Source: Chloranthus sessilifolius (lineage: Eukaryota > Streptophyta > Magnoliopsida > Chloranthales > Chloranthaceae). Taken from it: a stretch of 64,000 bases of DNA. Each line of letters opens with the position of its first letter. The first letter of the stretch is position 1. The notes below the pieces were generated by a model that saw only the letters and a program-made list of their open reading frames with translations, was not told where the DNA came from and ran no database searches. The stretch is taken from the NCBI GenBank assembly GCA_021018995.1, contig CM037590.1:72945597-73009596 (forward strand), read 5' to 3'. The position numbers were made by a program, and so were the translations under genes. Positions 46,245 to 57,911 of this stretch are shown here, in pieces.

Positions 46245-48431
46245 TGTCACAACCTCAGATTTTTGAGATGAGTGCACGTCATGCATTACATATAGGTATA
46301 TGTGTTTCACAAGGAGACCAAAACGAACTAAAGACACTATGTGTGTACGTGGGAAACACACTAGTATTTCCCTAACTTATATGTATAAAAGTGAAAGAGA
46401 GGAGAGAAGAACCCTTGCGTAACTCTATTCTAACCTAAATAGAGAGAAGGAGAGTATAGAGAGAAAGAAGAGAAGAGCCTAGTAGAGAACTAGGGTTTCG
46501 TTGGGACTTAAGTCGGCAAAAGAGATTAGAGAAAAAGGCTGGGGGAAGAACCTTGGAGGCCTGTTAGCCTAGTAGAATTTCGAATCTTAAATCAAACTTG
46601 CGCGAGACTCATCGTCAGAGGTATGTTAAAGACATGATAGATGCTTAGGCATGTTTTAAATAATAGGAAGAATGTTGGTTGAATGTTTTTTTATGAGGTT
46701 AAGGTTTGAATGAAGGGAGAAAGTATGTTCTCGATCTGATCGAGGAGCAAAAAATCATCGTTCCTCGCTCGAGCGGTCTAAAGGGCTCGCTCGAGCGAGG
46801 ATGAATAGAAAAAAATATATATAACTCTGGGCTCGCTCGAGCGGTCCCCAAAACTAAAGGGAAGCTCGCTCGAGCGAGGGTCCCCAGAAATACTTCGATG
46901 GCTCGATTTAACCGCTCGAGCGAGGTCAGGTGACCGCTCGAGCGAGGTCAAGGGACCGCTCGAGCGAGGTCAAGTGACCGCTCGAGCGAGGTCTGGTGAC
47001 CACTCAGTTCTGGGAATTTTCGAATACAAGAAACCTGGGGTTGTACACCCCAATGGTTCTAGTGATCTTTCTAAGCCTATACTAAATTGAAATGTAGGTT
47101 TGACGCATGGTCATGAAGTATAAACCTCTACGAGAAGGGGTGCTTTGAAATTTGTCGAGGTAGGGAATATTCTTGAAACATGTGCATTATTCCATGAAAT
47201 TCATATGCGGAGTCTAATCTATTTAAATAGTCAAATATTGCATGATCCTCATGATAAGGGTGTGTGAGTGAGTTTACAACGTGAAAGTCGTGAGGTCCCC
47301 AGGGGACGAAAAAATCATATAGTTCATACAAAGAAGGGTGCGACGGAAATATGGGGCATCCCAGGGATGCAGATGAAAACTAACAGAGAAACGTAAGTAA
47401 TGTGATAAGGCCTGATGTAATATAATTAGCACAATCACGGTGAATAACTATATGTAGAGCACATTTGATATTTCTATTATTTAAGGTTTGATTAGAATAC
47501 CCCACCGACGTATGGATACCCACTGACTTCGGCAGGATATCCGTGAGCTGATGCAATGCAGATCCAAGACTTCCATAGTACATCCCAGGGATGTAGATCT
47601 AAAAATAGACCCCACCACCTATGAGGAAGGGGCTTGGGCAGTATCCCCAGGGGATACAGATAACAACTGTCTAGTTAGACGACGATGGTGGGTATTCCAT
47701 CGGGGCTCGATGCTATATTACTCGAGGACTACTTAAGTTAAGATTTAAGTGATTAGGCCAAATTCACAACTAAACTAATAAGGAGATTAAACAAAACCAT
47801 GCTAAGTAACGATCAAAATCATTGGTTTATTTCCAGTTACTCAAATTGTTGTCCATAAGTGATTACTCGATAATTCTATGCTTGTTAAACTGCTGACATA
47901 TGTGTGAAGGTCAATCCATATGTTCTTTTTGTTTCCCTACGGAGCTAGGATGTAGCTCACCCCCTTAGACTATACGTCGCAGGTCCAGGACTAGCGGCAG
48001 CAAAGACTTCTGGAGAAGCTGGTCCAAGGGTTTCGGATTTCGTGCCCACAAAAGAGTCAGGACCTTCTCCTGAGGAATTCTTCTAGGAAACCCGCTGCAT
48101 ACTTTGAGAGTGAGTTGAGAGTATTATGTATGGCTTGGTATATCAAGCCTCTTTATTTTGAATGTTTTAATTACCGTTTCTTGACAGAACGTATAGGATG
48201 AACTGTTATCACTAAACATTTGGGTAAGTTCTTATGTCCATGAATTGGCATGGGACAAGGACTGCCTTGCGATACCTTGATTATTTTTGAGTTTTTATTT
48301 AGAGTAGTTACGTGTGCCTCAATTACAGTTTTGGATTGTATATATCAATGTTTTGTAAGGAACCCGGGGCACGGCCTTGAAGGTCGTGCTGATGGCACAG
48401 ATTTCGGGGTTCTGAAATTCGGGCTGTCATA
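46245..48431 (+). repeat. 5' LTR of T2
   Basis: It starts TGTCACAACCTC. TATA box TATAAAA is at 46384-46390, the palindrome array at 46766-46988 (eight exact CGCTCGAGCG), and the conserved 'gagctaggatgtagctcacccc' block at about 47943. It ends TGTCATA (C to T in the terminal CACA). It is 2187 bp; the 47505-47575 stretch is scrambled by small indels relative to the 3' copy. Confidence 0.93.
46766..46988. repeat. CGCTCGAGCG array, T2 5' LTR
   Basis: Eight exact palindromes. The 3' LTR has eight exact plus one mutated copy (56213-56458), because one extra 'ccgctcgagcgacctcgattta' unit is present or was lost. Confidence 0.95.
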
Positions 48432-48433
48432 GT

Positions 48434-48446
48434 TGGTATCAAAGCC
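48434..48446 (+). other. Primer binding site of T2 (tRNA-iMet type)
   Basis: TGGTATCAAAGCC lies two bases after the LTR, one mismatch from the usual TGGTATCAGAGCC. Confidence 0.9.
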
Positions 48447-48528
48447 TTTTCTTTCTAGTTCTGGTTATCATATCGTCAGAATATAGGGACTTCTGCTAAC
48501 GAGACTATGGATTCTCATGCAGACCGTT

Positions 48529-49926
48529 ATGTTTCCTAGAGGGAGAGGCCGACCCAGGGGTGGTCATGATAGGAATTTACGCAGTACAGATGGGTTCGTC
48601 TCACCTACAAACAGAGTGCCATTGGGAAACAGGGAGATTCCCGAGGGCAGTGGCCAGGGAGGAAACCAAAATCAAGCAGAGGATCAAGATCTAGATCGAC
48701 AGGATCGAAATCAGAGGGAACAAGATAGGGTGAGAGAGAGAAATGAAGAAAGAGAAGAGCGTCAGAGGATGATGCACACAATGGAGACCATGGCAACTGC
48801 CATGGCACAGCAAGCAGCGTCCTTGGCAGCGCATACAGTACCAGAACCACAACGAACACCTACCCCTCCAGTGGGACTTACACCCCCAGTGGCTTCAGCA
48901 TTCACCGAGTTCAGAAGGATGAGACCTCTAAATTTTTCAGGATAGGCAGACACAATGGCAACCGAAAACTGGCTGGGTGAAATGGAAAAGGTGTTTAGCG
49001 TACTGACATGCACAGAGGATGAGAGCGTCCGTTGGGCGGCATATATGTTAGATGGAGAAGCTGGACCTTGGTGGAAATCCGTTTCGCGAACAAGAGCATA
49101 AGAAACTCCAGATATGCCGTGGACTTGGGACGAATTCGTAGAAGAATTCAATAAGCAATATTTTCCTGAAGTTGTGAGGAATCAGATGGAGACCCAATTT
49201 TTACAACTAGCGCAAGGAAGGATGACCGTGAGAGAGTATGGAGTGGAATTCATGAGACTGGCTCGCTTCGCCCCAGACTACGTAGTTTCAGACGTAATAA
49301 AAGCGAAGAGGTTCCAACAGGGCTTAAGGTCGGACATCCGAGGAGGGGTTGCGCCCTTCCAGCTGAAAACCTATGGAGAAGTAATGAGTAAGGCATTAGT
49401 AGTCGAAGAAGAAAACAATAACCGATACCGTCAGAGGGAACAACAAGGAAGAGAAAGCATTGATCCAAGCAGGACGGGGAGCTATGAATCGGTACATAAG
49501 AAACCGAGGTTTGTAGCACCGAATCAGAGACAATCGTTCCAGACAGGGTATGGGAGAGCTGCACAACAAGCTACTCATCAAAGTTTTCCGTTGCTAGCAT
49601 CAGGGAGACCGATGAGGTATCAAGGTCCTGCTATTTCCAGCAGGGCTACAACTACACAAGGTTTTTTGAGAGCTGCTACTCCAACACCAGGGGAAACTTG
49701 TGCCAAGTGTGGCAAGTCCCACAAAACAGCGGATTGTAGGTAGGGAATGTGAGGCTGTTTCAAATGCGGCAAGATAGGCCACATGATTAGAGATTGCCCT
49801 GAGACAGTTAAAGAAAAGGCGGCCCCAACTTCCATGACACAACCTATTCAATCTCGAAAGCCTGTTGTTCGAGGGAGAGCCCTCTGTGATTACCAGAAGG
49901 TGGGAGTGTACACGACATCATCCAAG
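48529..49926 (+). pseudogene. gag: T2 gag (nearly intact, a few stops)
   Basis: It starts at ATG 48529 (MFPRGRGRPRGGHDRN, Arg/Gly-rich). Next come a Gln/Arg/Glu-rich helical segment (48650-48775), RPLNFSG then a TAG at about 48943, WLGEMEKVF, GEAGPWWKS (about 49057), a TAA at 49099, WDEFVEEFNKQYFP (49126), MTVREYGVEF (49224), KAKRFQQGLRSD (49300) and CAKCGKSHKTADC (49699). A TAG at 49741 precedes CFKCGKIGHMIRDCP (about 49755-49798). The capsid plus nucleocapsid layout is typical for Tekay elements. A frameshift just before the donor must be allowed for to read …DIIQ. Gag assembles the particle. Confidence 0.92.
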
Positions 49927-50087
49927 GTGAGATTTCTTTTAAATAAAGAATTTCGGTTGCAATACAATTCTAGATAGAGAATGTGCTTTCATTAGGAAAA
50001 ATATATATATAACCGTTGTTGAGCATTTGAATTTTTTTTTTTTTAAAAATAAAGTATATGTTATGTACGTATATGTATGCATTATAG
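49927..50087 (+). other. Putative gag-pol intron, T2
   Basis: 161 bp, CCAAG|GTGAG to GCATTATAG|GTACG, with a T-rich stretch at 50028-50045. Joining gives …DIIQ-G-TLQIYEKG… and leads into protease. The unspliced frame stops about seven codons in (…GEISFK stop). It has the same length as the T1 segment. Confidence 0.85.
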
Positions 50088-53000
50088 GTACGTTACAAAT
50101 CTATGAGAAAGGGTGCTACGTAGCACATGACGCACGAGTGCTGATAGACCCAGGGTCTACCCACTCCTTCATCACCCCTAAATTTGCAAAGAAGATGAAG
50201 ATTGTTCCGGAGACACTAGACTTTGTGTTATCAGTGTCTATCCCAACAGGAGAATTAGTGGACACAAAGTTAGTCTGCAAATCGGTAGTGGTAAGCATTC
50301 GGGATCACGTTGTCTACGAACTAGACGCAAATTTAATATTGTTGGACATGCAAGGATTCGACGTGATCCTTGGCATGGATTAGGCATCCCATCATCGCGC
50401 AATTGGATTGCAAGGATAAAGTTGTTATTTTCCGTCCTAACACGAGGAGATCGCTTCGATTTGAGGGAGAGATCGAGTACCACTCATATCTCGCAATGAG
50501 CGTAACGCTTAATCGAAAGGGTGTAGCGGTTATTTGGCATTCGAAAGAAAATAAAGAAGAAAAGAATATTATCAGAGATAGCGATGAGCGAGAATTCAGA
50601 TGTATTTCGGAAAGAATTGCCAGGGTTACCTCCAGAAAGAGAAGTAGAATTTGCGATCGACTTAGCACCAGGAACGGAACCTGTTTCAAAGGCACCTTAT
50701 AGGATGGCCCCTGCAGAGTTGAAAGAGTTGAAAGAACAATTGCAAGAGCTCATGGACAAAGGGTTCATAAGACCAAGCGTGTCTCCATGGGGAGCACCAG
50801 TTCTATTCGTGAAAAAGAAAGATGGGTCGATGCGGTTGTGCATTGACTACCGTCAATTGAACAAAGTCACGGTGAAGAATCGATATCCGTTGCCAAGAAT
50901 AGATGACTTGTTCGATCAGTTGCAGGGAGCAAAACATTTTTCCAAGATCGATCTAAGATCTGGATACCATCAGTTAAGAGTCAGGGCCGAGGACATTCAG
51001 AAAACGGCTTTTAGAACACAGTATGGACACTATGAATTTTAGTGATGCCATTCGGATTTAACGCACGCAAGGCGTCGTTATGGACTTGATGAATCGGGTG
51101 TTTAAACCACACCTAGACTCCTGCGTTGTAGTGTTTGTAGATGACATCCTGATCTACTCAAAATCAAAAACGGAGCATGAAGAACACTTACGAGTCGCTC
51201 TACGAACTTTGTGTGAACACCAATTGTACGCCAAGCTCAGCAAATGTGAGTTTTGGCTAGAAGAGGTTAGCTTTTTGGGACATGTCGTCTCAAAGCATGG
51301 TGTCACAGTAGATCCCGCTAAGATCGAGGCAGTAGTGAACTGGGAGCAACCAAAAAGCTGATGACATCAAGTTTCCTGTGGCGGAGTTATTATCGACGTT
51401 TCGTAGAGGGATTTTCAAAAATATCAGGACCTCTTACGAGGCTTACAAGAAAGGGCTCAAGATTTGAGTGGAGTGAGGCGTGTGAGAAGAGTTTTCAAGA
51501 ACTCTAGAAGAGACTCACCTCAGCTCCAGTGTTAGCCATTCCATCAGGCAGTGGAGGATTCGCAGTTTATAGTGATGCTTCATATAATGGGTTGGGTTGT
51601 GTACTAAATCAATATAAAAAGGTAATAGCTTACGGCTCCAGACAGTTGAAAGAGCACGAAAAGAACTACCCAACACACGATCTGGAACTAGCAGCAGTCA
51701 TATTCGCATTAAAGATATGGCGACATTATTTATACGGAGAAACATTTGAAATTTTCACCGACCATAAGAGCCTCAGATATCTGTTTACACAGAAGGAACT
51801 AAATATGAGGCAGCGTAGGTGGATGGAATTCCTAAAAGACTACGACTGTTCCATACAGTACCATCCAGGCAAAGCTAACGTAGTGGCCGACGCCTTGAGT
51901 CGGAAAAGTTCGGCCCAGTTGGCTAGTCTAATTTCGGGTATACATCGATGGAAGTTGTTGGAGGATCTAGCGTTATGTGGCGCAGACATACAACCACAAG
52001 CCACAGGAGCCTTCTTAGCCAACATATCAGTGAAACCAGTGATATTCGAACACATATGAGAACTACAGATGAAAGACCAATTCTAACAAAGATGCGTCAA
52101 GATGTAACTGAAGGTATTACATCTGAGTTTTCCATCAAGGAGGATGGTTCCTTAGTATTCAAGGGGCGACTTTGCATTCCGGACAATGCCGAATTGCGGC
52201 GAACGATTCTTAATGAATCTCACAAGTCAAGCTATGCTATCCACCCGGGAAGCACGAAGATGTATCAGGATCTGAAAAAGAATTACTGGTGGAGAGGTTT
52301 GAAACAAGATGTGGCAGAGTACGTGTCACGATGTTTGACGTGCCAACAAGTGAAAATCGATCATAGACACCCCGCAGGCCTATTACAGCCTCTACCCATA
52401 CCGAAATGGAAGTGGGAATCTATCTTAATGGATTTCATAGTCAGTCTACCGCGAACTGCAAGGAGGCATAATGCCATTTGGGTAGTAGTCGATCGATTGA
52501 CTAAGTCAACACACTTCTTGCCTTACAATACGATGTACACGGCGGGAAGATTAGCGGAGCTCTATATGAAAGAGATCGTCCGCTTACATGGGATTCCAAG
52601 TAGCATTGTTTCAGACCGGGACCCATTATATACATCAAAGTTTTGGAGGAAATTTCAAGAAGGAATGGGAACTAGGCTAGATTTTAGTACGGCGTTTCAC
52701 CCACAGACCGACGGACAGACTGAAAGGGTTAACCAAGTCATTGAAGACATGCTTAGGGCATGTATGTTAGAATTACAAGGATCATGAGATTAACATCTAC
52801 CATTGATTGAGTTCGCTTATAATAATAGTTTCCAGACGATCATCGGAATGGCACCGTATGAAGCCTTGTACGGAAGACGATGCAAATCGCCAATCAATTG
52901 GGAGGAAATTGGCGAGAAATTTGTTTTGGGACCCGAGCTACTTGAAGATAACGCGGCTATTGTCCGCATGATCAGGGGAAGACTAAAGGCGGCTCAAAGC

Positions 53001-53477
53001 AGACAGAAAAGCTATGCTGACATCAAGCAGACTAGTGTAGACTTTAAGGTGGGTGAACATGTGTTCGTAAAAGTATCACCGATGAAGGGAGTGATGAGAT
53101 TTGGAAAGAGAGGGAAGCTAAGTCCCCGCTATCTTGGACCGTTTGAAGTTTTAGGTCGAGTAGGAGAAGTAGCCTACCGCATTGGATTGCCACCATTGTT
53201 TGATCAGGTACACAATGTTTTCCACGTGTCGATGCTCAGGAAATATCTCAATGACCCCAACCACGTGCTGAGCGGGCAATCATTCGAAATGCATGAAGAT
53301 ATGACCATGATTGAAGAGCCGGTAGAAATTTTAGATCGAAAAGAACATGTGTTGCGAACAAAAGTTATTCCCTTAGTGCTTGTCCAATGGAAGAACCATC
53401 CTGTCGAAGAAGCAACATGGGAACGTGAGGCAGATGTTAGAGAACAATATCCCAAATTGTTCGAAATTGCCAACTGA
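50088..53477 (+). pseudogene. pol: T2 pol: PR-RT-RNase H-IN-chromodomain
   Basis: Protease: ARVLIDPGSTHSFITPKFAK (about 50125-50190), followed by DMQGFDVILGMD. RT (50590-51360): [24 protein letters not shown], catalytic [11 protein letters not shown] (about 51137-51170), [14 protein letters not shown]. RNase H (51529-51910): [22 protein letters not shown]. Integrase: zinc finger H…H…CLTCQQVK (about 52345), catalytic D (MDFIV, 52428), D (SDRDP, 52616) and E (QTERVNQ, 52715), then GMAPYEALYGRRCKSPINW. Chromodomain: 53315-53470 (EILDRKEHVLR, WKNHP, EEATWE), stop at 53477. It is broken by a TAG at about 50381, frameshifts near 50560, 51040-51080 and 51355-51400, a shift near 52055, and two stops near 52785-52797. 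Active-site residues are all present. Confidence 0.95.
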
Positions 53478-53659
53478 ATAGTCTTATCCAAATTAAGAAT
53501 ATGTGATTACGAGTAGCATGAAATCTAGTTATTTTTGAAAGATAAAATTTCTATATATATATGTTGACTCCAACCAATGTTTGAACCACCCTTTTTGTTG
53601 AATCTTTGAGATTTGAAATAAAAAATGAGCGAAAGAATACCAGAAAAATGTCCTGGTCT
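53478..53659 (+). other. T2 spacer after pol
   Basis: This non-coding stretch before the palindrome array is colinear with T1 29970-30149. No gene is seen. Confidence 0.6.
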
Positions 53660-53862
53660 CGCTCGCGCGACCACTTATGTTCGCTCGAGCGAGCCACATA
53701 AAATAACAATTTCCTCTCGCTCGAGCGATAACTATTCCTCGCTCGAGCGAGGCTTTGTAACCGCTCGAGCGAGGCATTTTGACCGCTCGAGCGAGGCCAT
53801 AGCATATAATATAAATCTTCCTGGTCTCGCTCGAGCGAGAACTAATGACCGCTCGAGCGAGG
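53660..53862. promoter_or_regulatory. CGCTCGAGCG array upstream of the T2 accessory ORF
   Basis: Seven exact CGCTCGAGCG copies and one CGCTCGCGCG variant occur in 200 bp, with the same order and spacing as T1 30150-30350. The array ends 7 bp before a TATA-like box. Confidence 0.9.
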
Positions 53863-53868
53863 AGGAAC

Positions 53869-53879
53869 TATATATATAT
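53869..53879 (+). promoter_or_regulatory. TATA-like box of the T2 accessory ORF
   Basis: TATATATATAT follows the last palindrome. A leader of about 200 bp leads to ATG 54076. The leader's 'ttcatcttcaagcga' segment is conserved with T1. Confidence 0.6.
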
Positions 53880-54075
53880 GGCAGAAAGCAAGATGCCTGT
53901 TCATCTTCAAGCGAAGGGAGTGGAGACGAGCGAGGGGTTAGGGCAAGCGATTTTCAATCTTTTCCGTCCGATTCCAGCCGGATTTAGACCATCTGATCCG
54001 TTAAGACTACTCTTCTAGGTAAAATCTACCCATCCCTGAAATTTTTCTTTTCTTTTTAAACCCTTTAAATACCAA

Positions 54076-55353
54076 ATGGCTTCAAGCCCAAACCCACAAC
54101 CTAAGAAACGGATGGCGATTCGTCCGCTTGATAACAAAGCGCCACAAACCTCACAACCATCACCAAACCCACCCTCCACTCCGATCACACTGGATGATTG
54201 GTGGGGAGCCAAAACTTTTGAAGCCGAATGGGATATACATCCCTCCTGTTTCGGGGATCCGATGTCCACCCAATGGACATCGAACTTCCTCACCAACAAC
54301 CATCTTAAGACCCTGCTTACGCCGTTCGGGGATCGTTATTACCCGAGGCTTGTGAAGTTATTTTATCAAACCCTAAACTTGAACATCGACGAGGACGCTA
54401 TCCTCGTCACAATCGATGGAACTGAGTTAATCTTCAGATGTGCCGAAATTTCATCGGTCATGAAATGTCCCCACATCTACAGCCCTAGCCCACTTATCCT
54501 ACCACCTTTTTCTGGGAACATCGATTTCCCAACGATCATCTCCGACATCACAGGCGGCATGTCCGCTTCGGGACAATCTATTACTCGATCACAACTACCG
54601 CCGCGTATGTGGCTTCTAGACGTCATCTTCAAAAAGAACCTACACCCAACCGGTCATGATCAAGAACGCCGAGATGCGTTTCTGCGGGCCCTACACACCG
54701 CATTCCATAATAGGTGGATCAACGCACCTATGATCATCATAAAAGGCATGGCGCATGCCTACAAAAGAAATGTAAGGGGTGCTGCTCCTCCACCCATCAA
54801 CCGATTACCATATGCTCGGTTGATTTCCCGACTCTTAGACTCACGAAATGGGAAGGGAGGATTTAAGATCTGAGAGGACGAGTTGTTCCTCACCGATAAC
54901 GTCGTCCCCTATCTCGCCCAAGACTGGAGCCGAAACCTTAAGAGTCTACAAACCAGCGTCAACAAGAAAAGAGACCGTCAGGTCTCCCGACAAACCACCC
55001 ATCAAGCGCCGGCAGGACCGACCACTCTCTCTACCTCAGTTCCACTGTCCATACCCACTACCGACACTGGCATGATGCGGGAGATCCTTCAGCAAGGGCG
55101 GGAGATCAGATTGCATCAAAGGTTCCAGGAGGCACTACTTATCGACCTCATGGGCCAGGCATACACGCAGTCATACATGCAGCGCGTCGGTGCCATGAGG
55201 GATGCTATTTTTGGAGCGTCTAGCTCCGGCCCGACTACGAGGAACGCCACAGCGGGTACCACAATCGTCAGGGTGGATGATGAGGATGAGGATGGCGAGG
55301 ACTACGAGGATGATGATGACGACGACGACGACTATGAGGAGGATGAGGACTAG
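54076..55353 (+). pseudogene. T2 accessory ORF, about 425 codons with one in-frame TGA
   Basis: This is the best copy of the accessory gene. The start ATG 54076 is the first ATG after the TATA box and is conserved in T1 and T3. The frame is open to 55353 except for one TGA (54871-54873), where T1 and T3 have a sense codon. By residue: 1-35 basic and Pro-rich (PNPQPKKRMA, NLS-like). A core at about 36-265 has DDWWGAK, MSTQWTSNF, LLTPFGDRYYPRLVKLFYQT, LIFRCAEISSVMKCPHIY, HPTGHDQERRDAFLRALH and NRLPYARLISRLL. About 266-330 has LQTSVNKKRD and Ser/Thr/Pro, then a helix MMREILQQGREIRLHQRF, then an Asp/Glu tail (about 395-425). There is no signal peptide, membrane segment or enzyme motif. The core resembles A2 ORF2 and, from memory, the 'putative plant transposon protein' family. 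A nuclear DNA-binding or chromatin role is a guess from charge layout and context. Confidence 0.88.
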
Positions 55354-55690
55354 ATAGTAACGTAAATTTTGAACACATAATATGTAATATTTTTGAGACA
55401 TTTTGTATGAGGTGGTTTCCTGGTCAATGTTTTTTTTTTTTTTAAACTATCGTGACATGAATGTCACAAAATTTTGTGAATGATTAATATAACGATTGAA
55501 TGAGTGTGGTGAATGATGATGCCTTTCATTTATGTGGAAATAAATTGACATGGCCAACGCTTGTTGCTGCGAAATGCGGCAAACTGTTTAATTACTGTTT
55601 TGGATATGCAGGGTCGGGTAACAGTAGTGGTACCAGCTTAAGAGAATATCGTCGATTTTCGAGGACGAAAATCTTGTAAGTTGGGGTGAT
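55354..55690 (+). other. T2 3' untranslated region with PPT-like tract
   Basis: This is AT-rich non-coding sequence with a T run (55430-55443). It ends 'cgaggacgaaaatcttgtaag' then TTGGGGTGAT, the pre-LTR purine signature. Confidence 0.75.
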
Positions 55691-57906
55691 TGTCACAACC
55701 TCAGATTTTTGAGATGAGTGCACGTCATGCATTACATATAGGTATATGTGTTTCACAAGGAGACCAAAACGAACCAAAGACACTATGTGTGTACGTGGGA
55801 AACACACTAGTATTTCCCTAACTTATATGTATAAAAGTGAAAGAGAGGAGAGAAGAACCCTTGCGTAACTCTATTCTAACCTAAATAGAGAGAAGGAGAG
55901 TATAGAGAGAAAGAAGAGAAGAGCCTAGTAGAAAACTAGGGTTTCGTTGGGACTTAAGTCGGCAAAAGAGATTAGAGAAAAAGGCTGGAGGAAGAACCTT
56001 GGAGGCCTGTTAGCCTAGTAGAATTTCGAATCTTAAATCAAACTTGCGCGAGACTCATCGTCAGAGGTATGTTAAAGACATGATAGATGCTTAGGCATGT
56101 TTTAAATAATAGGAAGAATGTTGGTTGAATGTTTTTTTTATGAGGTTAAGGTTTGAATGAAGGGAGAAAGTATGTTCTCGATCTGATCGAGGAGCAAAAA
56201 ATCATCGTTCCTCGCTTGAGCGGTCTAAAGGGCTCGCTCGAGCGAGGATGAATAGAAAAAAAAATATATAACTCTGGGCTCGCTCGAGCGGTCCCCAAAA
56301 CTAAAGGGAAGCTCGCTCGAGCGAGGGTCCCCAGAAATACTTCGATGGCTCGATTTAACCGCTCGAGCGACCTCGATTTAACCGCTCGAGCGAGGTCAGG
56401 TGACCGCTCGAGCGAGGTCAGGTGACCGCTCGAGCGAGGTCAAGTGACCGCTCGAGCGAGGTCTGGTGACCACTCAGTTCTGGGAATTTTCGAATACAAG
56501 AAACTTGGGGTTGTACACCCCAATGGTTCTAGTGATCTTTCTAAGCCTATACTAAATTGAAATGTAGGTTTGACGCATGGTCATGAAGTATAAACCTCTA
56601 CGAGAAGGTGTGCTTTGAAATTCGTCGAGGTAGGGAATATTCTTGAAACATGTGCATTATTCCGTGAAATTCATATGCATAGTGTAATCTATTTAAATAG
56701 TCAAATATTGCATGATCCTCATGATAAGGGTGTGTGAGTGAGTTTACAACATGAAAGTCGTGAGGTCCCCAGGGGACGAAAAAATCATATAGTTCAAACA
56801 AAGAAGGGTGCGACGAAAATATGGTATGGGGCATCCTGGATGCAATGAAAACTAACAGAGAAACGTAAGTAATGTGCTAAGGCCTGATGTAATATAATTA
56901 GCACAATCACGGTGAATAACTATATGTAGAGCACATTTGATATTTCTATTATTTAAGATTTGATTAGAATACCCCATCGACGTGGCGGGATACCCACGAC
57001 TGACTCGGCAGGATATCCGTGAGTGGTACGGCGGCAGATCCGCACTTCCATAATACATCCCAGGGATGTAGATCTAAAAATTGACCCCACCACCTATGAG
57101 GAAGGGGCTTGGGCAGTATCCCTAGGGGATACAGATAACAACTGTCTAGTTAGACGACGATGGTGGGTATTCCATCGGGGCTCGATGCTATATTGCTCGA
57201 GGACTACTTAAGTTAAGATTTAAGTGATTAGGCCAAATTCACAACTAAACTAATAAGGGGATTAAACAAAACCATGCTAAGTAACGGTCAAAATCATTGG
57301 TTTATTTCTAGTTACTCAAATTGTTGTCCATAAGTGATTACTCGATAATTCTATGCTTGTTAAACTGCTGACATATGTGTGAAGGTCAATCCATATGTTC
57401 TTTTTGTTTCCCTACGGAGCTAGGATGTAGCTCACCCCCTTAGACTATACGTCGCAGGTCCAGGACTAGCGGCAGCAAAGACTTCTGGAGAAGCTGGTCC
57501 AAGGGTTTCGGATTTCGTGCCCACAAAAGAGTCAGAACCTCCTCCTGAGGAATTCTTCTAGGAAACCCACTGCATACTTTGAGAGTGAGTTGAGAGTATT
57601 ATGTATGGCTTGGTATATCAAGTCTCTTTATTTCGAATGTTTTAATTACCGTTTCTTGACAGAACGTATAGGATGAACTGTTATCACTAAACATTTGGGT
57701 AAGTTCTTATGTCCATGAATTGGCATGGGACAAGGACTGCCTTGCGATACCTTGATTATTTTTGAGTTTTTATTTAGAGTAGCTACGTGTGCCTCAATTA
57801 CAGTTTTGGATTGTATATATCAATGTTTTGTAAGGAACCCGGGGCACGGCCTTGAAGGTCGTGCTGATGGCACGGATTTCGGGGTTCTGAAATTCGGGCT
57901 GTCACA
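55691..57906 (+). repeat. 3' LTR of T2
   Basis: 2216 bp, from TGTCACAACCTC to GGGCTGTCACA. It is nearly identical to the 5' copy. The palindrome array is at 56213-56458. Confidence 0.95.
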
Positions 57907-57911
57907 ACGAT

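Larger units (their letters stand above)
46245..57906 (+). mobile_element. Tekay-like chromovirus T2, full length, inside T3 pol
   Basis: 11,662 bp with TSDs ACGAT at 46240-46244 and 57907-57911. It is the same family as T1 (same CGCTCGAGCG word, colinear ORFs) but a distinct copy. It has near-identical LTRs, an intact PBS, the gag-pol intron, a pol with few stops, and an accessory ORF with a single in-frame stop. It is one of the youngest insertions here. Confidence 0.95.

Noticed and set aside
54076-55353. Envelope-like gene
   Set aside because: The ORF is in the env position, but it has no signal peptide, membrane span or cysteine-rich ectodomain. It is basic at the N-terminus and acidic at the C-terminus, which fits a nuclear protein better.
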